Below, piece by piece: positions 24,146-32,618 of a stretch of 58,900 nt of DNA. A program made the position numbers and the translations under genes. The stretch lies in NCBI GenBank assembly GCA_964486935.1, contig CAZAPG010000050.1, forward strand, positions 1 through 58,900, read 5' to 3'. Each line of letters begins with the position of its first letter. Within the stretch, counting starts at the first letter, position 1. Under the pieces are notes generated by a model, which worked only from the letters and a program-made list of their open reading frames with translations, was not told the origin of the DNA and did no database searches. The stretch is from CAZAPG01 sp964486935. Lineage in GTDB: Bacteria > Chloroflexota > Anaerolineae > 4572-78 > J111.

Positions 24146-24209
24146 CGCTTTGGCCGGGGCAGCGCACTATTACGCGCCGCAGCAGTGTAGCCAGAAGGGA
24201 TAGACAATT

Positions 24210-24983
24210 ATGCAAATCAATTGGGCGCTTGTGTCGTGCTTTATAATTGTCTTTTTTGCCATTTCCGGCTTTTCCAGAGGTTGGTGGAAGGAGGCTGTCA
24301 CCACCATTATTTTGACCATTTTAGTTTTCTTTTTGCAAAACCCCGACCTGGCCGAGCGCTTCATCAACATTATCAACGGGATTATCGCTGCGGTCTGGGT
24401 AGTTATTCCCAGGTCGCTCATTGTTGGCATCAATGATTTTATGCAAACCCTCACCGGTTCCGGTTTTGGCAGCACCCCAATCCAATTCGACCCAACCGCG
24501 TCGGGAACCTGGCTCACCATTTTGTTGATTGTGGTGGCCGGCGCCATTTTGCTGGGGCGGGCCAGTTTGGGTTTGCATCCCGCGCCGCTGGGCAAACTGA
24601 TGGGCGTTATCGTCGGCGCACTCAATGGCTTTTTGGTGCTCAGTTTAGCCAGAGAATATATGGATGGCCGGGCCTTGCCGGGCCAGGCCGCGCCCCCGGC
24701 CGAAATTACCATTGTTAGCAGCAATTCCTTTGGGCCGGCGGCCTCCAGCCTGTCGCTGCAATTTACAAACCTGCCCGGCTACACCATTTTAGATAGCGTT
24801 ATTCCCTGGGTTTTGTTTGGCGGCGGCTTGTTAATTTTGTTTGCCGTGTTCAAAACGCGGGTGGGCATTGCCAGCAGCGCCGACGGCAAAAAAATACAAA
24901 CCAAACCGCCGCCTTTTTATAAAAGACCTCCAAAACCCACCCAGCGCCCACCTCGCGCCTTTGTTGAGGTTCAGGCAGAATAA
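24210..24983 (+). CDS. CvpA-like membrane protein, copy 2
   Basis: 257 aa paralogue of the preceding protein. Shared landmarks: xINW start, GWWKEAVTT, FFLQNP versus FLLYNP, the REYxDGRxLPG loop, and TILDSxIPW before the last helix. It has a longer Pro-rich cytosolic C-terminus (KPPPFYKRPPKPTQRPPR). It ends TAATG, sharing one base with the murC start, so it is translationally coupled to murC. Function unknown; two diverged copies kept side by side between murG and murC argue for a heteromeric complex. Confidence 0.75.
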   Translation: MQINWALVSCFIIVFFAISGFSRGWWKEAVTTIILTILVFFLQNPDLAERFINIINGIIAAVWVVIPRSLIVGINDFMQTLTGSGFGSTPIQFDPTASGTWLTILLIVVAGAILLGRASLGLHPAPLGKLMGVIVGALNGFLVLSLAREYMDGRALPGQAAPPAEITIVSSNSFGPAASSLSLQFTNLPGYTILDSVIPWVLFGGGLLILFAVFKTRVGIASSADGKKIQTKPPPFYKRPPKPTQRPPRAFVEVQAE

Positions 24984-26353
24984 TGCCCAAAGTGCATTTG
25001 ATTGGCATCGGCGGAGCCGGCTTGTCTGCCATTGCCACCGTACTTTTACAACAAGGATATCAGGTTTCCGGCTCAGATATGCAGGAATCGCCCGCCACCG
25101 CCCGGCTGGTCCAACTGGGCGCTACCGTCTTTATCGGCCAGCAGGCGCAAAACCTGGCCGACCCGCCGGATGTGGTCGTTATCTCCTCGGCCATTGCGCC
25201 CAATAACCCGGAACTGGTCGAGGCCCGGCGGCGCGGCCTCAAGGTTGTCAAGCGGGCCGAGTGGCTGGGCCACATGCTGGCAGGCAAAACCGGCATTGCC
25301 GTAGCGGGCACGCACGGCAAAACCACCACCACCGCCATGATTGCCTGGGCGCTACAGCAAGCCGGCCAGCAACCCGGCTACATTGTGGGCGGCTTTGTGC
25401 CTCAACTGGCTACCGGCGCTGCTGCCGGGTTGGGCAAAGTATTTGTAATTGAGGCCGATGAGTACGACCACACCTTTTTGGGCCTGCGGCCGCAGGTGGC
25501 CGTTATCACTATTGTCGAGTGGGACCACCCCGACATCTTTCCCACGCCGCAGCACTTGCGGCAGGCATTTGTCGATTTTGTTCGGCTTGTGCCCGCCAAT
25601 GGGCTGGTGATAGCCTGCGGCGACGCGCCCGGCGTGGCGGAAGTAACCCGCCACAGCGCGGCCAGCGTAATTACTTACGGCCTCAAAGGCCATAACCGCT
25701 GGCAGGCCGCCAACCCGGCGCCCAATGCCAAAGGCGGCTACAATTTTGACCTGCTCCAACCGCAGGCCGGCCGGCCCGCCGTGCCGGTTTCGCTGGCCGT
25801 GCCGGGGCTGCACAACGTGAGCAACGCTATGGCCGCGCTGATTGTAGCCCACCGGCAAGGAGTCGAACTGGGGCGAGCGGCTGAAATTTTGGGACAATTT
25901 ACGGGCGTGGGCCGCCGTTTTGAGCTAAAAGGCGAGGCCAACGGCATCACCATTATCGACGATTACGCCCACCATCCCACCGAAATCAGAGCGACTCTGG
26001 CCGCAGCCAAAACTCGCTTTGGGGCGCGGCCCGTTTGGGCGGTGTTTCAGCCGCATACCTTCAGCCGCACCCTGGCTCTGCTGGATGATTTTGTTGACGC
26101 CTTTGGCCAGGCCGACCACGTGATTGTGGTCGATATTTACGCCTCGCGGGAAAAGGATGAAGGCTTGATTAACAGCCGGCAGTTAGTGGCCCAAATGTCG
26201 CACCCGGATGCGCGCTACATTGGCCCGCTCAAACAGGCTGCCGAGTATGTGTCAACCCATATTACCCCACCGGCTGTAGTTATTACCCTGGGAGCCGGCG
26301 ATGGCAACCAGGTAGGGGAGTGGGTGCTGGAACGATTGCAGGGAATCGCCTAA
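24983..26353 (+). CDS. murC: UDP-MurNAc:L-alanine ligase MurC
   Basis: 456 aa ATP-dependent ligase adding the first amino acid to UDP-MurNAc. N-terminal IGIGGAGLSAIA, VISSAIAPNNPE, P-loop AGTHGKTTTTAMI, IEADEYDHTFL, HDH-like region WDHPDIF, LPGLHNVSNAMAA-like segment (read VPGLHNVSNAMAA), DDYAHHPTEI and FQPHTFSRT. The EADEYD/WDHPD variant differs from the proteobacterial EADESD/NIDxDH form but is intact. The start codon overlaps the previous stop (TAATG). Confidence 0.95.
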   Translation: MPKVHLIGIGGAGLSAIATVLLQQGYQVSGSDMQESPATARLVQLGATVFIGQQAQNLADPPDVVVISSAIAPNNPELVEARRRGLKVVKRAEWLGHMLAGKTGIAVAGTHGKTTTTAMIAWALQQAGQQPGYIVGGFVPQLATGAAAGLGKVFVIEADEYDHTFLGLRPQVAVITIVEWDHPDIFPTPQHLRQAFVDFVRLVPANGLVIACGDAPGVAEVTRHSAASVITYGLKGHNRWQAANPAPNAKGGYNFDLLQPQAGRPAVPVSLAVPGLHNVSNAMAALIVAHRQGVELGRAAEILGQFTGVGRRFELKGEANGITIIDDYAHHPTEIRATLAAAKTRFGARPVWAVFQPHTFSRTLALLDDFVDAFGQADHVIVVDIYASREKDEGLINSRQLVAQMSHPDARYIGPLKQAAEYVSTHITPPAVVITLGAGDGNQVGEWVLERLQGIA

Positions 26354-26444
26354 CGACGCGGGGGGGTGGGGGTAGGTCCCCTTCATACTTCCTTCCCTCG
26401 TCATACGGACCAATTGAAACCGGAGGGTTTCAAAGGAGTAAAAC

Positions 26445-26690
26445 ATGACTGAGCAAAAACTAAAACTGGTCAAATCTGGCAGAAAAGCCGCCGGAACAAA
26501 TAATAAGCGGCTTCAAGTTTCTAAACGCCAGCGAATAGCCGCCCAGTTGCCTGCGCCCACCCCCGCCGAGCAGGTTGAAGCGGCCCGCTTTAGAGCTTTA
26601 ACCAAAAAAAGAGCCGACTTGCAGGCCAGGGTGCGCCGCATTATTAAAAAGCTCAAGCAGCTTGATGACCAGACCCCCCAGGCGGCCTGA
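26445..26690 (+). CDS. Small basic hypothetical protein in the dcw cluster
   Basis: 81 aa, very basic (LVKSGRKAAGTNNKRLQVSK; ARVRRIIKKLKQLDDQ), predicted helical in the second half, with no membrane segment. Not recognised. A purine-rich AAAGGAG stands 8 bp before the ATG, better than most genes around it. Its 3' end overlaps the murB start by 26 bp. It could be a nucleic-acid-binding or coupling peptide; the coding call rests on the ribosome-binding site and the frame. Confidence 0.6.
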   Translation: MTEQKLKLVKSGRKAAGTNNKRLQVSKRQRIAAQLPAPTPAEQVEAARFRALTKKRADLQARVRRIIKKLKQLDDQTPQAA

Positions 26691-27633
26691 TGGGGTGAAG
26701 GTTGAGCTGCCGGCGCACTTTTGGGACGCCCTGACCGGCGCATTTGCTAACCGCCCTCGCCGTAACGAGCCGCTGGCGGCGCACACCACCTCTCGCCTGG
26801 GCGGGCCGGCCGATGTGTGGTTGCCCGTTACCAACCTGGCCGAGTTGACAACCGCCGTTGCGCTGGCGCGCCGGCATCGGGTACCCATGTTTATGCTGGG
26901 CGGTGGGGCCAACCTGCTGATTACCGATGCCGGTATCCGGGGGTTGGTGATTGAGAACCGGGCCAATCAGGTGCGCTTTCCGTTGCCGGAGGAGCCGCCG
27001 GTGCTGCTGGCCGACAGCGGCGCGGCGTTGCCCAGCCTGGCCCGTCGCTGCGCCCGCCGGGGATTGAGCGGGTTGGAGTGGGCCGTGGGCGTGCCCGGCA
27101 CCATCGGCGGGGCAGTGGTAAATAACGCCGGCGCTTACGGCAGCGATATGGCCGCCACGCTCATCCGCGCCCAACTGCTCTCGCCGGATGGGGAGCGGGG
27201 GTGGCAGCCGGTGGATTGGTTTGAGTACGGCTACCGTAGCTCCCGGTTGAAACAGGGCGGGCAGTGGGCCGGGTGGATTGTGTTGCAGGCCGAATTGCAG
27301 TTGACCCGCGCTCCCCAAAGCCAGGTTGAAGCGCAAATGAACAGCTTTAACGAGCGTCGCAAAAGCAGCCAGCCGCCGGGGGCAACCATCGGCAGTATGT
27401 TTAAGAACCCTCCCGGCGATTATGCCGGTCGCCTGATAGAGGCCGCCGGGTTAAAAGGATATCAAATCGGACAGGCTCAAATTTCGCCCATTCACGCCAA
27501 CTTTTTTCAAAATTTGGGCGGAGCTACCACCGCAGATATGCTGGCGCTGGTAGAAACGGCGCAGGAAATGGTCGAGCAGAAATTTGGCATAAAGCTGGAG
27601 TTGGAAATAGAGGTTGTTGGTGAGCAAGCGTAA
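26665..27633 (+). CDS. murB: UDP-N-acetylenolpyruvoylglucosamine reductase MurB
   Basis: 322 aa FAD enzyme reducing UDP-GlcNAc-enolpyruvate to UDP-MurNAc. FAD-binding segments HTTSRLGGPADVWLPV, MLGGGANLLI and VPGTIGGAVVNNAGAYG; YGYRSSRLK; the catalytic Ser/Glu region GATIGSMFKNPPGDYAGRLIE and the C-terminal ISPIHANFFQNLGGAT. Type I-like length. Starts at ATG 26665 (overlapping the small upstream gene); GTG 26695 is an alternative that removes ten Pro/Arg-rich residues. Confidence 0.94.
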   Translation: MTRPPRRPDGVKVELPAHFWDALTGAFANRPRRNEPLAAHTTSRLGGPADVWLPVTNLAELTTAVALARRHRVPMFMLGGGANLLITDAGIRGLVIENRANQVRFPLPEEPPVLLADSGAALPSLARRCARRGLSGLEWAVGVPGTIGGAVVNNAGAYGSDMAATLIRAQLLSPDGERGWQPVDWFEYGYRSSRLKQGGQWAGWIVLQAELQLTRAPQSQVEAQMNSFNERRKSSQPPGATIGSMFKNPPGDYAGRLIEAAGLKGYQIGQAQISPIHANFFQNLGGATTADMLALVETAQEMVEQKFGIKLELEIEVVGEQA

Positions 27634-28741
27634 ACGCAAAAAAATTCGCGTTGGGGTTCTTTTTGGCGGGCGCAGCGGCGAGCACGAAGTAAGCCTGACC
27701 TCGTCGAAGGGAATTATGGAGGCGATGGATAAGGATAAATACGAGGTGGTGGCTATTGGTATAACCAAAGAAGGGCAGTGGCTAACCGGCGGCGATATCC
27801 ACCAGCGGTTGCTGGATGCCTCGGCCGGCCACCCGCTGCTGGGCGACCGGTTGCCGCAGGTCGAACCCTCGCCCGATAATGCGCTGGCCCTGCCCATCTC
27901 CAAGACCGGCCCGCTGGATGTCATCTTTCCGGTGCTGCACGGCCCCTTTGGCGAAGATGGCACGGTACAGGGCTTTTTAGAACTGGTAGGCGTGCCCTAC
28001 GTTGGGGCCGGCGTTACCGCCAGCGCGCTGGGAATGGATAAAGCTATCTGCAAACGGGTTTTTCAGGCGCACGGTTTGCCTATTTTGCCCTGGCTGGTGG
28101 TGCTGCGCCAGCGCTGGCAAGCCCAGCCGGAGAGCGTGCTGGCTGAGTGCGAGTCGACCCTGACTTACCCGATGTTTGTGAAACCGGCTAATTTGGGTAG
28201 CAGCGTGGGCGTCCACAAAGCCAAAAACCGGGCCGAATTGCGGGCCGGGTTGAACGATGCCGCCCGCTACGACCGCAAGCTGATTATCGAGCAGGGCATC
28301 GAGGCGCGGGAAATTGAGGTGAGCGTGCTGGGCAATGATGAGCCAATTGCTTCTGTGCCCGGCGAGATTATCCCCTCGCGGGAGTTTTACAGCTATGCGG
28401 CCAAATACCTGGATAACAGTTCGGAATTGCTGATTCCGGCCCTGCTCTCGCCGGCGCAAACGGAGCATGTGCGCCAACTGGCAATTGACGCTTTTAGGGC
28501 GCTGGACGTGGCGGGGCTGGCCCGCTGTGATTTTTTGCTCGACAAGCAAAGCGGCCAGATTTATTTGAACGAACTCAACACCATGCCGGGCTTTACGTCC
28601 ATCAGCATGTACCCCAAATTGTGGGAGGCCAGCGGACTCCCTTACAGCCAGTTGATTGACCGGCTGATTGAACTGGCCATTGAACGGCACGCCGAGAAGC
28701 AACAGTCGGAAACCGATTTTGATGTGGGGCAGGCAGAGTAA
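27620..28741 (+). CDS. ddl: D-alanine-D-alanine ligase
   Basis: 373 aa ATP-grasp enzyme supplying D-Ala-D-Ala to MurF. N-terminal LFGGRSGEHEVSLTSSKGI, VLHGPFGEDGTVQG, ATP-grasp lysine in MFVKPANLGSSVGVHKA, EIEVSVLGND, and C-terminal LNELNTMPGFTSISMYPKL. GTG 27620 is chosen, with GAGG 6 bp upstream; it overlaps murB by 14 bp. The intact SVG and NTMPG signatures fit normal D-Ala-D-Ala activity rather than D-Lac ligation, though the deciding omega-loop residue cannot be judged by eye. Confidence 0.95.
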   Translation: MSKRKRKKIRVGVLFGGRSGEHEVSLTSSKGIMEAMDKDKYEVVAIGITKEGQWLTGGDIHQRLLDASAGHPLLGDRLPQVEPSPDNALALPISKTGPLDVIFPVLHGPFGEDGTVQGFLELVGVPYVGAGVTASALGMDKAICKRVFQAHGLPILPWLVVLRQRWQAQPESVLAECESTLTYPMFVKPANLGSSVGVHKAKNRAELRAGLNDAARYDRKLIIEQGIEAREIEVSVLGNDEPIASVPGEIIPSREFYSYAAKYLDNSSELLIPALLSPAQTEHVRQLAIDAFRALDVAGLARCDFLLDKQSGQIYLNELNTMPGFTSISMYPKLWEASGLPYSQLIDRLIELAIERHAEKQQSETDFDVGQAE

Positions 28742-28764
28742 GAATGAAACGTAATAATACAAGC

Positions 28765-28838
28765 TGGAACGTATTGCGTAGTGCGTATTGCGTAGCCGGA
28801 CTTTTTACGAAACACGCAATATGCGCTGCGCCTGTTGT
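28765..28838. repeat. Heptad-phased inverted repeat between ddl and ftsQ
   Basis: Heptamers ACGTATT, GCGTAGT, GCGTATT, GCGTAGC are followed after a short loop by the inverted arm ACGAAAC, ACGCAAT, ATGCGCT. TATTGCGT at 28786-28793 pairs exactly with 28814-28821. GC content and words differ from the AT-rich copies, but the 7-nt phasing is the same. Confidence 0.7.
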
Positions 28839-28896
28839 TTGCCAGATAAGTTTGATGAATATTCAGCCGTTTGGCGCGGTTAACGGGTTATAATCC

Positions 28897-29763
28897 ATGT
28901 TTGGCGCAAAAAAACGCCGGCGACGGCGTCGCTCGGAAATGCGGCTGGGGGCAGAGGCCATCAGCTTTGAAACCACAACATCCCGCCCGGCTCTGTCTTT
29001 AACCCCAATCCTCAAATTTTGGCAACTGCGCGGGGCCAGAATTTGCGGAATTATTGCGCTGGCGCTGTTGGGGTGGGCGCTTTACACCCTGTTTGCCCAA
29101 CCCACGTTTTATGTGTACAGCGCAACCATAAAAGGCAATTCAGCGGTATCGGGTCGAGAAATTTATACCGCCAGCAGGGTTGATAGCCAGAGTATTTTTT
29201 GGCTTAACCCGGTAAAGATAGAAAGAAATATCGAGGCCCTGCCCAACATCAAATCGGCCCAGGTATCGGTAGGGTTGCCGGCGCGGGTGGTGATTCAGGT
29301 GGTTGAGCGTCACCCGCAGTTATTGTGGCAAACCGGCAATACGGTTTGGTGGGTAGACCAGGAAGGCACAATTGTGCCCCCCAAAGTAGAGGTAGATGAG
29401 GGCATGCTGCGCATTATTGATGACGACCTGCAACCACTGGAAGTTGGGTATCAAATTGACCCATCCATTATCAAAGGGGCGCAGAGCCTGCGGCTATTGG
29501 CCCCCGATGTAAAAGTCATCCGGCATACGCGGGCGCTGGGGTTAATTGTCGCCACGCCAGAGGGCTGGCCGGTTTACCTGGGCGATGGCAGCGAAATGCG
29601 GGCCAAACTGGTGGTGTTGAGCGCGCTGCTGGTCGACCTGCGGGAAAATGGCGTTGCGCCAAAATATATCGACTTGCGTAATCCGCTGCGCCCCGTTTAC
29701 AAGTTGCTGCCGCTGATTAGAATTGGCGAACCGCCACCGCCGGCCCAGTTTTCAAGGCCGTAG
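28897..29763 (+). CDS. ftsQ: Cell division protein FtsQ/DivIB
   Basis: 288 aa bitopic divisome protein. A strongly basic cytosolic head (KKRRRRRRSE), one helix (about 49-68), then a POTRA domain (about 72-145: FYVYSATIKGNSAVSGREIY, LPNIKSAQVSVGLPARVVIQ) and the beta domain with the VVERHPQLLW start and VWWVDQEGTIVP. This is the standard order for FtsQ. It bridges FtsL/B-like proteins to later divisome partners. Situated between ddl and ftsA as in many dcw clusters. Confidence 0.93.
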   Translation: MFGAKKRRRRRRSEMRLGAEAISFETTTSRPALSLTPILKFWQLRGARICGIIALALLGWALYTLFAQPTFYVYSATIKGNSAVSGREIYTASRVDSQSIFWLNPVKIERNIEALPNIKSAQVSVGLPARVVIQVVERHPQLLWQTGNTVWWVDQEGTIVPPKVEVDEGMLRIIDDDLQPLEVGYQIDPSIIKGAQSLRLLAPDVKVIRHTRALGLIVATPEGWPVYLGDGSEMRAKLVVLSALLVDLRENGVAPKYIDLRNPLRPVYKLLPLIRIGEPPPPAQFSRP

Positions 29764-29833
29764 CCAGGATTTTTAAGAACGGGTCAAATTTTAAGGAAAA
29801 ACACAAGATGTTGTGGTTTAAATTATTGCAAAA

Positions 29834-29844
29834 TACTATATATT
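29834..29844 (+). promoter_or_regulatory. Possible internal promoter upstream of ftsA
   Basis: The AT-rich part of the 261-bp ftsQ-ftsA spacer holds TTGTGG (29811-29816), a 17-bp gap and TACTAT (29834-29839), or overlapping TATATT (29839-29844, 5/6). Neither pair is strong. An ftsA/ftsZ-proximal promoter in this place would be conventional. Confidence 0.35.
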
Positions 29845-29892
29845 GTGGTAAACTACATTTCACATCTTACCAAATTTATGCTTGGGGCGGCT

Positions 29893-29958
29893 ATAGACAA
29901 AAATCAGGAGACAAAAGGCAAAAAAATATAAACCTCGTCCTTTGCTCCTCTTACCAAC
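29893..29958. repeat. Heptad-phased hairpin upstream of ftsA
   Basis: AGACAAA, AATCAGG, AGACAAA, AGGCAAA, then an inverted arm with CC-TTTG-CTCCT (29939-29949) pairing with AGGAG-a-CAAA-a-GG (29906-29918), that is 11 bp with two 1-nt bulges. It uses the same bulged design as the copy before ftsI. Confidence 0.6.
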
Positions 29959-30024
29959 TCAGCGCCGCCAGTGCATCGCTTTGGAATTTCTTGCAGCAGG
30001 CCGTTCAAAAGGGGGAGGGTTAGT

Positions 30025-31248
30025 GTGGATCGCACGGTTGTGGCCTTGGATATAGGCACTACAAAAATCTGCACGCTTATTGCCGAAGTCGGCCTGTCTC
30101 CCGAAAGCGACCTGCGCATTGTTGGCGTCGGAACTGTCCCGTCTCGGGGTATCCGCAAAGGTGTTGTAGTCAATGTGGCCGAAGTATCGGCGGCCATTGC
30201 CGAGTCAATTCATCTGGCAGAGCGCACCTCCGGGTACGAAATTGCCAGCGCTTACGTGGGGCTGGCCGGGTCTCACATCAGCGCTGTTAACAGCCGCGGC
30301 GTAGTTGCCATTGGCCGGGGCGAGCGCGGTATCCGGCCCATTGATGTTGAACGCGCTCTGGAAGCGGCCCGCACAATTGATATCCCCCATAACCGCGAAA
30401 TTCTGCATATCATCCCCCGGGGGTTTAGTGTAGATGGCGATGATGGCGTGCGCGACCCCGTCGGGATGCAGGGGTATCGCCTGGAAGTAGAAGCGCACAT
30501 TGTTACCGGAGCCACCTCCTCTATCCGCAACCTCGTCAAGTGTGTCCAAAACTGCGATGTCCACATTGATGCTCTGGTTTTAGAGCCGCTGGCCTCCGGC
30601 GAGGCCGTGCTCACCGATATTGAGCGCGAAATGGGCGTTGTGTTGGTTGATATCGGCGGCGGCACAACCGATATAGCCATCTTCATTGAAGGCGCCATCT
30701 GGCACGCGGTGGTTTTACCCACCGGCGGCGAGCAACTTACCAACGATGTGGCCGTGGGGTTACGCACCCCTTACAACGTGGCCGAAAATATAAAAATAAA
30801 GTATGGACACGCCTTGCCGCACGCAATTTTGCCGGAAGAGATGGTCAAAACCGAAGTATTTGGCGAAGATGCCTACCAGCAAATTCCGCGCCAGTTTCTG
30901 GCCGAAGTTGTGGGAGCCAGAGTTGAAGAAATTTTTGAAATGGTGCTCAAAGAAATCAAGCGCAGCGGCTATGACGGACTGCTGCCGGCCGGGGTGGTGC
31001 TCTGCGGCGGCACCGCCGAATTACCGGGCATTAGAGACCTGGCCCGCGATGTGATGGGCCTGCCGGCTCGCGTTGGCGTGCCGCAAAACATCAGCGGATT
31101 GGTAGATACACTGCACAGCCCGGCCTTTGCCACAACCGTGGGGCTGCTGGAGTGGGGCATTGCGCACGACTTGCCCCAGCCGGCGCAGCCATCAAACCAC
31201 AACGGCATGAAAATGCCGGGCTGGCTAAAAGCATTTTTACCGGGATAA
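30025..31248 (+). CDS. ftsA: Cell division protein FtsA
   Basis: 407 aa actin-like membrane tether of FtsZ. Start at GTG 30025 behind GGGGGAGGG, giving VDRTVVALDIGTTKICTLI. ATPase motifs: phosphate-1 LDIGTTK, phosphate-2 VLVDIGGGTTDIAIF, adenosine motif VVLCGGTAELPGI. SHS2 subdomain around SGYEIASAYVGLAGSHI. The C-terminus ends MKMPGWLKAFLPG, an amphipathic membrane-targeting helix as expected. ftsZ follows 36 bp later. Confidence 0.97.
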   Translation: MDRTVVALDIGTTKICTLIAEVGLSPESDLRIVGVGTVPSRGIRKGVVVNVAEVSAAIAESIHLAERTSGYEIASAYVGLAGSHISAVNSRGVVAIGRGERGIRPIDVERALEAARTIDIPHNREILHIIPRGFSVDGDDGVRDPVGMQGYRLEVEAHIVTGATSSIRNLVKCVQNCDVHIDALVLEPLASGEAVLTDIEREMGVVLVDIGGGTTDIAIFIEGAIWHAVVLPTGGEQLTNDVAVGLRTPYNVAENIKIKYGHALPHAILPEEMVKTEVFGEDAYQQIPRQFLAEVVGARVEEIFEMVLKEIKRSGYDGLLPAGVVLCGGTAELPGIRDLARDVMGLPARVGVPQNISGLVDTLHSPAFATTVGLLEWGIAHDLPQPAQPSNHNGMKMPGWLKAFLPG

Positions 31249-31284
31249 ATTAAAAAGCGGGGATTGTCGAAGGAGAGAATTATT

Positions 31285-32448
31285 ATGTCTAACCAAAGAA
31301 ATCAAGCGTTAATGACCCAACCCGAAAACTTTGCCCAAATCAAAGTAGTGGGTGTTGGCGGGGGCGGCAGCAACGCCGTTAACCGCATGATTGCCGAAGG
31401 TCTGCGCGGCGTAGATTTTATCGCCGTCAATACCGATGCCCAGGCGCTGCTGCTCAGTGACGCGCCGGAACGAATTCGCATTGGCGACAAGCTGACTCGC
31501 GGCCTGGGAGCTGGCGGCAACCCTGAAATTGGCAAAAAAGCCGCCGAAGAATCCGCCGAAGATTTACAAGACGTGCTTCGCGGAGCCGATATGGTTTTTG
31601 TAACCTGCGGCATGGGCGGCGGCACCGGCACCGGCGCGGCGGCGGTAATTGCCGAAATTGCCAAAAATACCGGCGCGCTAACCATTGGCGTGGTGACGCG
31701 TCCCTTTAGCTTTGAGGGCAGCCGCCGCCAGAGCCTGGCTATGGATGGGGTGGAACGGCTCAAAGAAAAAGTAGACACCCTGATTGTTATCCCCAACGAC
31801 CGGCTGCTGGAAATTGTCGATAAAAAGGCCAGCATGACCCAGGCCTTTCGTACCGCCGATGACGTGCTGCGGCAGGGCATCCAGGGCATTTCAGAACTCA
31901 TTACCGTGCCCGGCCTGATTAACCTTGACTTTGCCGACGTGCGCTCAATTATGAGCAGCGGCGGCTCGGCCCTGATGTCGGTCGGTACGGCCAGGGGTGA
32001 AAACCGGGCGGTTGAGGCGGCTCAAAGCGCCGTGGCCTCATCGCTGTTGGATGTCACCATTGAGGGCGCGCAGGGGATTCTGTTTAACATTACCAGCGGC
32101 CCCAGCCTGAGCCTGTTTGAGGTAAACGAAGCTGCCGAAATTATTCGCAGCAAAGCACACCCCGATGCCAACATTATCTTTGGGGCGGTTATTGACGAGA
32201 GCCTGGATGAGGAGCTGCGCATCACCCTGATTGCCACCGGTTTTGAAGCGGCTACCAAACGCAAACCCTATGTGGCCGGTAGAAAAACCCAGGACCTGGA
32301 CTCAAAAACAATCGCCTTTCCCCGGCAGGTGGTAAGAGACACTCCCAGCCGCGACGATGAACCCCGGCGCGAACCGGCTTATGACCCGGAAGATTTAGAA
32401 GTGCCAACGTTTTTGCGTAAGCGGATGCAAAAGCGTCGCGTCTCATAG
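31285..32448 (+). CDS. ftsZ: Cell division GTPase FtsZ
   Basis: 387 aa tubulin-like Z-ring protein. Motifs: VVGVGGGGSNAVNRMI, NTDAQAL, tubulin signature GGGTGTGAA, NLDFADVRSIMSSGGSALM, and T7-loop region; C-terminal DLEVPTFLRKRMQKRR is the conserved tail that binds FtsA. ATG 31285 has AGGAG 9 bp upstream; the frame is open to 31264 without such support. It is the last gene of the dcw cluster and is closed by a strong terminator. Confidence 0.98.
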   Translation: MSNQRNQALMTQPENFAQIKVVGVGGGGSNAVNRMIAEGLRGVDFIAVNTDAQALLLSDAPERIRIGDKLTRGLGAGGNPEIGKKAAEESAEDLQDVLRGADMVFVTCGMGGGTGTGAAAVIAEIAKNTGALTIGVVTRPFSFEGSRRQSLAMDGVERLKEKVDTLIVIPNDRLLEIVDKKASMTQAFRTADDVLRQGIQGISELITVPGLINLDFADVRSIMSSGGSALMSVGTARGENRAVEAAQSAVASSLLDVTIEGAQGILFNITSGPSLSLFEVNEAAEIIRSKAHPDANIIFGAVIDESLDEELRITLIATGFEAATKRKPYVAGRKTQDLDSKTIAFPRQVVRDTPSRDDEPRREPAYDPEDLEVPTFLRKRMQKRRVS

Positions 32449-32521
32449 TTGCTATTATCCTTATATTTCCCTCCTACGGCCTGAGTGTGGCAGGCAAAAA
32501 ACCACACACCGCATCCCCGCT

Positions 32522-32557
32522 GCGCCCCTGGCATTTCTGCCAGGGGCGCTATTTTTT
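32522..32557 (+). terminator. Intrinsic terminator of the dcw cluster
   Basis: Perfect 12-bp stem GCGCCCCTGGCA / TGCCAGGGGCGC around TTTC, followed by TATTTTTT. A weaker hairpin (GTGTGG / CCACAC) lies about 30 bp before it. Together they separate ftsZ from the next transcription unit. Confidence 0.93.
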
Positions 32558-32580
32558 GGCTGTAATCATCGGTAACTTAT

Positions 32581-32609
32581 TTTTCAATCTCAAGGGGGTG
32601 TGATACAAT
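32581..32609 (+). promoter_or_regulatory. Extended -10 promoter giving a nearly leaderless transcript
   Basis: TTTTCA (32581-32586, 4/6), 17-bp spacer, TG-A-TACAAT (32601-32609; extended -10 plus 5/6 hexamer). The transcript start is expected near 32616, only about 3 nt before the ATG at 32619, and no Shine-Dalgarno could be in the mRNA. Confidence 0.7.
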
Positions 32610-32618
32610 TTACGCCTT

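Noticed and set aside
28889..28894. Perfect TATAAT immediately before the ftsQ ATG
   Set aside because: The transcript would start inside codon 2 and there is no -35 at 16-18 bp; probably fortuitous.
29808..30023. 71-codon ORF between ftsQ and ftsA
   Set aside because: No ribosome-binding site, AT-rich repeat-derived sequence, includes a heptad hairpin.
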